A stretch of DNA of 64,000 nt, taken from contig JAIWWG010000004.1 of the NCBI GenBank assembly GCA_025435555.1, positions 372,001-436,000 of the forward strand. Reading direction: 5' to 3'. How positions within the stretch are numbered: position 1 is the first letter of the stretch; every line of letters starts with the position of its first letter. Of this stretch, positions 21,907-30,811 are shown piece by piece. Under the pieces are notes generated by a model. It did not search any database. It was not told the DNA's origin and saw nothing but the letters and a program-made list of their open reading frames with translations. The position numbers and the translations under genes are program-made. The DNA is from Chytriomyces cf. hyalinus JEL632 (Eukaryota; Chytridiomycota; Chytridiomycetes; Chytridiales; Chytriomycetaceae).

Positions 21907-24900
21907 ATGGCCGAAGAATCTACAAAAAGGTGCCCGTCATCTGATGTTTTGTTCGTGGGTTGCCTGACATGAACTGCCCCTTTTGCAGGAAGATAACGTA
22001 CATCTCAACGGATGTGCACCCGACTGACAGTTTCATTATCGTCAACTACTACTTGCAAGTAATATCCGTTAGCGATGCTGGAAAGCAGACGCCACAAGAT
22101 AAACGAGCGTTGCAGAAAGCGTGAGATGTTTTTCACAAGCAAATCGCGAGTGCGTGCTGAGTTTTCTACTTTTCCCCTTCAGAATCAAAGTTAAGATCTC
22201 GGAATCCTCAGACGTGACAACGATTGCGAGAGAAATCATTGAAAAGTATCCGAAGCTGATCCCAGCAATCAAAATGCGCGAACTGGAGTCGTGCCTAGCG
22301 GTCCTTCAAAAAAGGGGATCCAACTTTGACCTCAAACAGAGAGCCGCTGAGCAAACGGACAGTGGGTTCTCAACAGCCAACAGCATCTTGGAAAGCCTTG
22401 CGCGAGGTGGAAGATCGTCGCCGGTGAAGGTGATCTTGTCTCTGAAGTTTGAACAGTCGAACGCAGCTTATTCCTATGATACGCAGGATGAATCAGCCTC
22501 TCTGGATATGATTGAGCAGTACATTGAGGGACTATACGAAGAAATGCCCGATAAAATAGCATCCACGAGGAATATTCTGACTCTGGCGAAAAACCCTCAA
22601 AACTTGGATGTTCTCATGCAAAACGGTCGGCAACTATTATTGTCAGGCCCCTTTCGCGAATCATTAAAAAAAATGAGAATTCTCCCTTTATCAGACTCGT
22701 TAATTTCAGCAATATCGCGAGTGCTTCGAGAAGACAACAAAAAGTCAATGGAGCTTGTCACGAACATTATCTACATCTTTTTCTGCTTCTCCAACTTTCC
22801 TCAGTACCACCCGTTCATAACTGCAAACAAAGTCGGAGATATGTGCTTGCGCATAACAGACCAAGAACTGAATCGCTACAACATTTGGTCAAACGACCTC
22901 CAAAAACTGGAAACCAAAGGTGCTCTTACTCAATTGCGTTTTCTCACCAAAACGCGTGAAGCTAAGCCAGCAATTCCACACAGCCGCCCAAGCGCCCGAC
23001 AACTCCACACTGGCACGGGATTTGGACAAGGAGCACCGCAAATTCCAGGCCATGATCCGGAAACAAGACCAGCTTCTATTTGTGTGCTTCCACTTGCTAC
23101 TAAATCTTGCGGAAGATTTCAGCATTGAAGTGAAGATGGTCAAGCGTGATATTGTGCGATACCTGCTGACGATTTTGGACCGCGAAACGCCGGAGCTGCT
23201 CGTTCTTACAATTACATTTTTGAAAAAGCTGAGCGTGTTTAAGGAAAATAAGGACGAACTGATTCGGGTGAGGACCCTCTTGCTTGCTTCGTCGAGATGT
23301 GTACCAACTCCTGCGTTCCTCCGTGCAGTCCGACGCTGTCTTCAACAAAATGGACAAGATCTTGTCAATCATCAATCCAGTTGAGTTGGTTAATTGACCC
23401 ACCTTGACTTGTCTTGTTTATTATCTTTCGCATTGGGCCCAGGCGTTGCAAGGGTTGTCGCTAAAGTTCCTGCTGAATCTGTCGCACGATAAAACTTTCC
23501 GATCCATGACAGTTCGAAATGGCGGACTGCAACGTGTATCGGAACTTCTTCAGTCGAAATCGCACGCGATTCTTACCCTCCAGCTGCTCTATCAAATCAC
23601 AATTGATGATGAGAACCGGGACTTGGTTGCAGGAGCCGATATTATACCGCAGGTATAAGCTGCATAAACCGACATGTTTCCGGAAGCACTAAGCTTCTTT
23701 TTAAAAAATCAGATTATGAAAATGATTTTGGAGTATCGCGGAGAGAGGGTAAACACTGAGCTGATGGCAGTGGCAATCAACTTGGCGACAAGCAAACGAA
23801 ACGTGGACGTAATTGTCGACGACAACGGCCTCAAATTTCTCGTAAAACGCGCACTCAAAACGCGCGATATTTTAATCCTGAAAATGTTACGAAATATTTC
23901 TATGCACGAAGGAGAAACCAAGTTCATGTTTTTGGTACTTCTCGAAAAAGGATAAATATTCTCGTCCCTCGCGACTAAACAGTTCTCCCCTCGCAGGATT
24001 ATATCGACGAATTCATGAACATGCTCCTCAAAAGCTCCAATGTCCCTGACGTGTTTGTCGAAGTCATTGGAATCATTGCGAACCTCACAATTCCCGACTT
24101 TGACTTTGCAAAACTTGCCAAAACGTATTCTCTCGTGGAGCTTGTTCAAAAGAAACTGGCGGAAGCAGTTGAGTTTGCTCGACGCGTGGCAGCTGCTACT
24201 CTGGAGCGAGCGCGAGATGACGCGGATGAGAGCGAGGATGGGTTAGCGCCTGATGACGATATTACTCTGGAGGCCATTATTTTACTGGGGACTATGGCGC
24301 ACGATGAAAACATTGCTCCGATGGTTTCGAAAACGAATGCGATTCCGCTTCTGATGGAGTTGATGATAAGTGCGTTGCTTTATTTTAAGTTTCTTAAAGA
24401 ACAAGGGCAAGACGCTGAACAAATTCCACAAATAATTTAGTCAAGGAAGAAGACGACGAAATTGTGCTGCAGATCATATACTGCATATACCACTTTCTTC
24501 TTTACGATTCAACGCGCCAGATTCTCATCAGCAAAACAAGTGAGTGACCCCGTGACTGTGTTTTTCCGCGACATGCTCCTTACTTTCGCGCTGGAGTAAA
24601 CAGAGGTGGTTTCGTATCTCATCGACCTTCTCTACGATCGAAATATCCAAATTCGAAGAATGTGCGATGTGTGCCTGGACATTATATCGGTAGCTATCAA
24701 GTTCTTTAAGCGATGTCACACCAGCTTACGCCGCTCCATCGCTCCCTTTCAGGAAATCAACGAAGATTGGATAAAAAAGATCAAACAGCAAAAGTTCCAA
24801 TGGCACAACTCGGAGTATTTGTCCGTCATGGCAGATCTGCTTGAGCAACAGGAAGCAGCCATGAACACGGCCGCCACCGCTACTCAAGGGAAATCGAAAT

Positions 24901-25076
24901 CAACGAGCCGAAGCGGAAACTATGCAGCAGGACCTTCTCCAGCCGGACCCCCTCCGAGAAAAATCTCGATTGGGAACTCGACGTATTATTCGGGGTTGGA
25001 TGAGAGTGATTCGGATGATGAGGAGTTTGACAGGCATATTATTGGGGGTCCCAGGGCAATTCTGGATTCGCCGTGA
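21907..25076 (+). CDS. KAP3: Kinesin-associated protein 3 (kinesin-2 accessory subunit)
   Basis: The coding region starts MAEESTKRKITYISTDVHPT, split after codon 7 by an intron at 21930-21988, and runs through about ten exons to 25076. Signature segments: DVHPTDSFIIVNYYLQ, RKFQAMIRKQDQLLFVCFHL, FLLNLSHDKTFRSM, INLATSKRNVDVIVDDNGL, KMLRNISMHEG, IIGIIANLTIPDFDF, DLLYDRNIQIRRMCDVCLDI and the C-terminal KFQWHNSEYL. KAP3 is an armadillo-repeat protein that joins the two kinesin-2 motor chains to cargo, driving anterograde intraflagellar transport. An apparent frameshift near 23,275 disappears if 23,273-23,332 is read as an intron ending in CTCCGTGCAG. A Ser/Gly-rich tail follows the repeats. Confident family call; exon ends are approximate. 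Confidence 0.95.
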
Positions 25077-25158
25077 ATAAAATAAAACGTGAAATAATGC
25101 ACAATTGAACATGCATTTGTACTGCTTCATAATAAACAAGATGCAAAATAAAGTGCAG

Positions 25159-26325
25159 CTACAATGCCTGTAAACCAAATATTGGCTCTGGGTCGGCACC
25201 ATGCTCAATCAGGGCTCCAATGCTGATTGAACTCGGGCTTCGAGATATTATTGTAACGCCGTCAGATGGTTGCAACCCACTGATCATCATTGGGGCTTGA
25301 AATCCAGCATAGTTACCACGCATCGCGTTTGTTGCGGCGGATCTTGAATAAAGAGAGTGGTAACGAGTGCTCTCTACTGATGCGGTTCCTGGGTACGCGG
25401 TTGATTGGGTTGATGATGAGGACTGGTCATGAATATGGATTTTTGGAGGAACGTTGACTTGGTTGTGCATGCTGAGAGAAGCTGAAGGCTGGCCGATTCC
25501 ATACTTTCTGGGCTGTTGATTTTGGGGCTGTGTTTGAAAAGAAGATTCCATACAGTCCGAGAACTGGTGGAAAGGCACTTGCGCAGCCGGAAGCTGTGAC
25601 GCGGCGAGAAATAAAACAGGCGGCGGCGGTCGCGGTGGTCGGACAAGCACCACAGGCACTTCATCGTCAGTTCTGAGGTGCAGCTTCAACTTCAATCTAC
25701 GGCCCAACTCCACTTTTACATTTGACGTGGGCGCGTTAACCGGTGGAGAAGATGTCTCGGGAGCAGCGTTGGCATTCTCAGGATGCTTCCGATTTTTTGT
25801 GGAATTGTAGCATTGTCTGGTCAAGTGCATGTCTTTTCGTGTCGAGAATGAACAGCGGTACTTTCGTTTTTGAGTGGGTGGCAATGACTTGTCAAGTGTG
25901 TCGTTGCATATTGCTGGCAAGCCTGAACTCCGCACTCGATCGATTGTTGCCGCGTGAGCTGCTCTGGGCGATGGACTAATTGGAGAAGGGAGTACATTCT
26001 GCGGTGGAGCGGCGCTTCCATCCGGAGAAGTTCCATCGCTGAACGCGTGAGGACTCAGAAATTCCACAGGTCCCTGATGAGAAGAGTGGTAATGGGATTG
26101 GATGGGATGCTGAAGGTACATGGGTGGTTGTGCGTGGTAGCCAAAGCTTGGGTGTTCAAAATACGATTCATGAGGAGACATCTGCGGGTTGCCGCTGTGG
26201 TAGATCCAATTGTGTGGAGCTGTGCGAGACGGCGGTGGTTGTTGAGGGTCACTCTCAAGGCCGGGGTACGCGGAAACATAATACACTTGGGGGTATTGGT
26301 ACAGGCTGTAGCTAGTAGGATCCAT
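25159..26325 (-). CDS. Pro/Gln/His-rich protein of unknown function with a degenerate zinc-finger-like patch
   Basis: A single-exon ORF of 388 residues starting MDPTSYSLYQYPQVYYV. The N-terminal half is rich in Pro, Gln, His, Tyr and Ser and looks like an activation or prion-like region. A basic patch, KRKYRCSFSTRKDMHLTRQC, resembles a C2H2 finger (the RKDMHLTR helix) but lacks the normal first Cys pair and paired His, so zinc binding is doubtful. The rest is low complexity. A transcription-factor-like role is a guess; no family is recognised. It is convergent with KAP3 (82 nt between stops) and divergent from TBC1D7. Confidence 0.5.
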   Translation of the reverse strand: MDPTSYSLYQYPQVYYVSAYPGLESDPQQPPPSRTAPHNWIYHSGNPQMSPHESYFEHPSFGYHAQPPMYLQHPIQSHYHSSHQGPVEFLSPHAFSDGTSPDGSAAPPQNVLPSPISPSPRAAHAATIDRVRSSGLPAICNDTLDKSLPPTQKRKYRCSFSTRKDMHLTRQCYNSTKNRKHPENANAAPETSSPPVNAPTSNVKVELGRRLKLKLHLRTDDEVPVVLVRPPRPPPPVLFLAASQLPAAQVPFHQFSDCMESSFQTQPQNQQPRKYGIGQPSASLSMHNQVNVPPKIHIHDQSSSSTQSTAYPGTASVESTRYHSLYSRSAATNAMRGNYAGFQAPMMISGLQPSDGVTIISRSPSSISIGALIEHGADPEPIFGLQAL

Positions 26326-26453
26326 TTCTTTTTTTGTCTGTTCTTGGTGTGTGTGGGGTGCCATCGCGGTCCCCTTTTATGCTGGACGGGGTGGACGGAA
26401 ATAGAAACAAAAAAGACGGCGGTTCTGATTCTAAATTTAGAACACGGGTTATT
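26326..26453. promoter_or_regulatory. Short shared intergenic promoter region
   Basis: Only 128 nt separate the divergent start codons of the Pro/Gln-rich gene (minus, 26325) and TBC1D7 (plus, 26454). Both promoters must sit here or within the flanking 5' ends. No specific motif was recognised. Confidence 0.5.
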
Positions 26454-27578
26454 ATGAACAGCAGCAAGGATTTCCGGAAAACGTACTACTCCTCCCTCGG
26501 CGTCAAGACCGTCGAGGCAAAGTCGCTGCTCGACGACGTCCTGTCCAGCACGAGCGTCGACATTGCCGTTCTCACGCACATCTGCCAGAGCGTCAAGATC
26601 CCTCGCATATATCGCCCGTTGGTCTGGAAGTGCCTCCTGGGAGTTGTCCCTCTGCATACAGAGCTGTGGGAGTTTGTAGACATGCAGAACAAGGAGAAGT
26701 TTCAAGATTTGCGTCGTGTGGCTCATGTTCTGTTTCCCGGGACGGGTAAAAGGCAAGCTTACAGGATTCCAACTCCCGAAATCCGATTCGCTGATCAGTT
26801 CAACCAGATCCCGCGATGTTGGCGACTATCTCGATGCAGATGAAATGATACGAATGCTCATGCTGCAAGAAAGACTCGCGTTGGGACCTATCCGATTTCA
26901 GAAGGTGAAGTTCCTTCTTGCTCAAACATCCAGACACTCAACACGTCTTAAAGAGCAGTACGATCGACCGCAATATCTTTACGCAATCGCAGACTGTATT
27001 TTAGAAATCTGCGACGGACATGAAGCCGATGCCTTCTGGATCTTCAAAATGTTTGTCGCAAAACTCGAAGTGACGCAGGATCCAAGTGACTATGCGCTGA
27101 AGAAAAGCGGTGTGTTACTTGATCTGCTGCGAACCCATAACCAGCCATTAGCGGACCATTTGATTTCGATCGGTGTGCGAAAAGACTGTTTGACTGGGTG
27201 CGTTTCTTTATTTTTCTCATGTGCGACGACTGATGTGATGTACATGCAACTAGGTGGTACTTAAGCTACTACGCAAACGTGATGCCTGCTCATTGTATAG
27301 AAGGCATCTGGGATGCAACGATTTCTGGGGACGGCGAACTACTTGATTATCTGGGACTGTCGATTTTGGTCGCATGCAAACGAAGAATCGAAGCCTGCCG
27401 TTCCGAGCAAGATTTTGTTCGACTTCTTCCTCAGGTTGGTTCTAGAATTGCAGGCGCGATCGCCGTTTCTGTTTTGTGTGCTGATCTTGATTTACAGATC
27501 CAGGATAGCGTGAATGTGGATGCAGTCGCAGTAACAGCCGTGAGTGTATGGGAGAAAGAGAGGAGCGCAAGAGTGTAG
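26454..27578 (+). CDS. TBC1D7: TBC1D7-like subunit of the TSC complex
   Basis: It starts MNSSKDFRKTYYSSLGVKTVE, like the N-terminus of TBC1D7, then shows PRIYRPLVWKCLLGVVPLH, ADAFWIFKMFVAKLE and IEGIWDATISGDGELLDYLG, all in the order of the TBC1D7 TBC fold. As in the animal protein the catalytic Arg and Gln fingers of typical Rab-GAPs are not evident. In animals TBC1D7 is the third subunit of the TSC1-TSC2 complex, which turns off Rheb and so restrains TORC1. At least three introns are needed (about 26.73-26.79, 27.20-27.25 and 27.43-27.50 kb); the first donor is uncertain because the obvious GT gives the wrong phase. The upstream in-frame start at 26334 was rejected as lacking similarity. 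Confidence 0.85.
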
Positions 27579-27670
27579 ATAGTAGTATTACAAATACAGA
27601 GTTTTGTTTTCGATGTGAGAATCGTTTATTTCTCGAAACCACGCATTTTTCTTTGCTGCCTCCCCTTCCC

Positions 27671-27940
27671 TTATCGAGTCACAGGGTACTCCACAACCAG
27701 ACCGGACTTTGGTCTGAACATGCGATCGATGGTCCCTTGTCGCTGGGCCACGGCCAGTTCCTTGACTCCTTTTGTGTACAGCCTTGCCACCGCCTCAGCA
27801 TTGGTCTCTCCACGATTCTCCCTGAATGCGTCTCTGCTGCGGCGGTAGACGTAGGAGCGAAAGTTGTAGTTGGTGAAAATGCGGGAGGACCGAAGCAATG
27901 ACCGGTACAGTGATAGCGTTTGCGAGTGGGTTGGTGTCAT
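27671..27940 (-). CDS. ISD11: LYR-motif Fe-S biogenesis protein Isd11/LYRM4
   Basis: An intronless ORF of 89 residues: the LYR motif in QTLSLYRSLLRSSRIF, then NYNFRSYVYRRSRDAFRENR and VKELAVAQRQGTIDRMF. The order and length match Isd11/LYRM4 (about 90 residues), which binds and stabilises the cysteine desulfurase Nfs1 together with acyl carrier protein in the mitochondrial matrix. The start was placed at the ATG giving MTPTHSQTLSLYR; an upstream in-frame codon adds residues with no family match. It is convergent with TBC1D7 (92 nt between stops). Confidence 0.95.
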   Translation of the reverse strand: MTPTHSQTLSLYRSLLRSSRIFTNYNFRSYVYRRSRDAFRENRGETNAEAVARLYTKGVKELAVAQRQGTIDRMFRPKSGLVVEYPVTR

Positions 27941-28297
27941 TTTCAGTTTAAATACTTTTAATAAATCCGTGAAGCAAAAGTTAAAAAAGGAAGCGATCAA
28001 CATCTCGCCTGCTTAACGCTCTTTTTTCAAGACTAAAGATAATCGCGTGTTTCATTCTCGGCGATTGACCAAAGTGAGACTGAAGAGCTGTAAAAGTGAA
28101 CACTTCGATGAAGGCGACTTGACCGACGCGTGCAGCGCGTGAGAAACTGGATCAGATGGGAAGAGCACGCATCAACGCGTGTGCCATACATTTCGCCAAA
28201 ACCTTGCTCAACCAATACACTCTGCTTTATTAAACACACCGCAACCAAGCAAATGCCGATATTACTTCTTCGCTGTACTATTACTCCTCTTAACAAA
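27941..28297. other. Intergenic region
   Basis: 357 nt between the ISD11 start and the stop of the TDA3-like gene, both minus strand. It should hold the ISD11 promoter and the 3' end of the flavoprotein gene. I see no further gene. Confidence 0.4.
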
Positions 28298-29383
28298 CTA
28301 CTTCTCCATGGGATTATACCGTGACAAACTGACGCAACGGCTTTCTCCATACACAATCAATTCGGCGAGGGCCAGGCCTGTGGCTGGTCCATTCAAAATT
28401 CCCCACACTGCATTTCCAGTACCAATATACAAATTGCTGAACCCTGCAATTCTTCCAATGAGAGCACCCTTTTCAGACACGGGCAAATAGCAGGCCTGCT
28501 TAACCACAGTATCCTTCATTCTGCTAGACCCAAATAAAGAATCTGACAGCTGCATCAGTTTCGATATTGCCCGCTCAGACGGCTTCACAAGTGATGGGGA
28601 TGTAGGAAGAAGGTCATCGCTTGAGGACTCATCGCCAAGACTACTTCCACCACCGCACATGTAGATTGATCCATCACTTCGTGGGTAGACTTCAGGTCCC
28701 TCCATTTTGTTCATTTCCGTAAACAGACAGTGTGCCGGGATGGGATGCTGAGGATCTGACTGAAAGACGATGGAATGCCCGATTTGGCCCCCCACTTCTC
28801 GGATGGGAATTCCCCACTTCTCGCGAACAAAATGATCGCACCAAGGTCCCAGTGCAACAACTACATGAGAGGCGCTGATTGTGCGTATTTTGCCGTCATT
28901 GTCGCGTACAGTGACACCAGTGACAACTCCATCGGATGCCACCAAATCACAGACAGACGCATGCACGAGAGATGCTTTTGAGCAGGCAAACAATGCTTCG
29001 CAAAAGAGACGCGGATGCACTTGGGCCGTGTTGGCGGTTGAGCCAATCTGCGACGGTTTAGCGGCTGCATTGATCCAGTCCAGTGCATTGTTGCTTGAAT
29101 TGTCATCATCAACTAGACTCGCAGAATAGGTGTCGACACGCCGATACAGCCATTTTGTGGGCCCTTCGAGCGTACTCGCCAGCTCGACATGAAGATCGAA
29201 TGACTTGCGCGACAGCTGTGAACGTGGCCAGTCTCGCGCTAGAAAGCCGCCGGCCTTCCCAGATGCGCATGCCGCCACGCAGCCTTCGCTGTCAACAACA
29301 ACGATTTCTCTTTCGGGATCCAGTTGTGACAGGTAGAAAGCCGTGCAGACACCCGAGATTCCTGCTCCCAGTATGAGATACAT
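28298..29383 (-). CDS. FAD-dependent oxidoreductase of the DAO family, TDA3-like
   Basis: An intronless ORF of 361 residues. It begins with the Rossmann nucleotide-binding motif (MYLILGAGISGVCTAFYLSQ, GxGxxG), then VDSEGCVAACASGKAGGFLA, HPRLFCEALF, SHVVVALGPWCDHF, and ends with the second FAD contact (LYIGTGNAVWGILNGPATG). This is the layout of DAO-type amine or amino-acid oxidases and, in fungi, of Tda3, a putative oxidoreductase linked to endosome-to-Golgi recycling. The substrate cannot be told from sequence. The ATG at 29383 was chosen because the glycine motif follows directly; the in-frame upstream extension would run into AARSD1. Confidence 0.85.
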   Translation of the reverse strand: MYLILGAGISGVCTAFYLSQLDPEREIVVVDSEGCVAACASGKAGGFLARDWPRSQLSRKSFDLHVELASTLEGPTKWLYRRVDTYSASLVDDDNSSNNALDWINAAAKPSQIGSTANTAQVHPRLFCEALFACSKASLVHASVCDLVASDGVVTGVTVRDNDGKIRTISASHVVVALGPWCDHFVREKWGIPIREVGGQIGHSIVFQSDPQHPIPAHCLFTEMNKMEGPEVYPRSDGSIYMCGGGSSLGDESSSDDLLPTSPSLVKPSERAISKLMQLSDSLFGSSRMKDTVVKQACYLPVSEKGALIGRIAGFSNLYIGTGNAVWGILNGPATGLALAELIVYGESRCVSLSRYNPMEK

Positions 29384-29427
29384 TTTACTTTCATCTCTCC
29401 AAGTGTCAATAAAATTTAACTTAAAAT
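29384..29427. promoter_or_regulatory. 44-nt bidirectional intergenic region
   Basis: Only 44 nt separate the ATG of the TDA3-like gene (minus) from the ATG of AARSD1 (plus). The stretch is AT-rich and holds the complete space between the two coding regions, so the promoters must be shared, or extend into each other's coding sequence. Confidence 0.7.
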
Positions 29428-30771
29428 ATGATTGCTCAAGTGGGGAACCTCGCCTGTCAGAAGGACTCTTACCGGAAGACCTTGGAAGCAACGGTTGTTT
29501 CAATTGAGAAGTCAGCCGATGGATCCAGTCTGGATGTCGTTCTTTCGGACACTGTGCTTTTCCCAACCGGCGGCGGCCAATGGAACGACCTTGGCTCAAT
29601 CTCTGGTCTCAAAGTCACGGATGTGTTTCGCAAGGGAATGGATCCTGTGCATCGCGTGGTGGCTCCTGCCGCCGACTCTTCGCAAGCATTGCAAGTTGGA
29701 CAGGTAGTCACTGCCGAAGTGGACTGGACAAGACGCTTTGATGTCATGCAGCAGCATTCTGGGCAGCACCTCCTCTCTGCCATTGCTGAGCGTGATTTTG
29801 GACTTGATACTGTGGCATGGGCGTTGGGTGAGGATAAGAGTTGCATCGAGGTGGATTTGAGCCAGCGGAAGGCGCCAACGGAAGCGGAGCTTGCGGCGCT
29901 GGAAGAGGCAGTGAACTCTGCTATTCGAAAAAGCCTACCTTTTTCAGTTCATGTGAGTGACTCTGTATCGGACGGAGGCGCTCCAAGCAAGCTGCCATCG
30001 GACTTGGCAGGAGGTGTGATTCGCCACATTCGAATTGGCGAACTCGACGATAATCCGTAAGCTCACGCCTTTTGGATACCTTTCCTGTTCCCGCATACGA
30101 TCCTCCTTTAATATGGTTTAATCTTTGTGAACAGATGCTGTGGAACGCATGTCTCATCCACGGCAGAGCTTCAATGCCTGAAACTCCTCCACACTGAAAA
30201 AGTTCGTGGCAAAAACATGCGCTTGTACTTTCTCTTTGGGAACCGCGTCGTTTCAACCTTACATGCATGCGTAACCCGGGACCGCGCGATTGGAGCCCAA
30301 TTGTGCGCTGGACCTGACGCGTTTACTGAAAAGATTGGGCTCCTTCAATCTAGCGTGAAAACCTTGACAAAGGTAAACAAGATGCAGTTGAAGGAGCTTG
30401 CCGAAGCAGCCGCCAAAAAAATGGCTGCTTTTGTGGATAATCGTGGGGAGAATATGGGCATTGTTGTCCTGGCACATCATCGAGATGACGCGGACGCTGA
30501 GTTTCTCACTATACTATCGAAAGCTGCCAGTGAGAAGTGTCCCGGTGCTGTTTTTATTTTTAGCATTGGGGCAACGAATGAAGGTGGAGCTGGTTTGGTA
30601 GTTGGACCTGCTGGGAAGGAGGTCGAGGCGGTGTGGAAGCAGTTCTCTAACGTAATGGGCAGTTGCATGAAAGGAGGCGGAAAGGGTGGAAGATACCAGG
30701 CCAAAACAAGTAGCTGGTTGAATTTAAAGAAGGCGCTTGAAACGGTTGGTGCTGTTGATGTTGAGATGTGA
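29428..30771 (+). CDS. AARSD1: Alanyl-tRNA editing protein (AlaX/AARSD1)
   Basis: Exons 29428-30056 and 30135-30771 give 421 residues. The N-terminal part has the beta-barrel LFPTGGGQWNDLGSI and the editing-site motif QQHSGQHLLSA (HxxxH); the second zinc-binding half is CCGTHVSS at the start of exon 2. The tail resembles the C-terminal (DHHA1-like) domain, with RDDADAEFL and a Gly-rich end (GGGKGGRYQAK). These free-standing enzymes deacylate Ser- or Gly-tRNA(Ala) and prevent mistranslation. All four metal ligands (two His, Cys, His) are visible, so it should be active. The intron sits just before the Cys-Cys motif. Confidence 0.95.
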
Positions 30772-30811
30772 CATTGCCTTTCTTTCTTTTTTTTTCTCAC
30801 TCTAAAATAAA

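Noticed and set aside
23270-23335. Apparent frameshift in KAP3
   Set aside because: Removing a 60-nt GT-AG intron ending in CTCCGTGCAG restores the frame and the family alignment.
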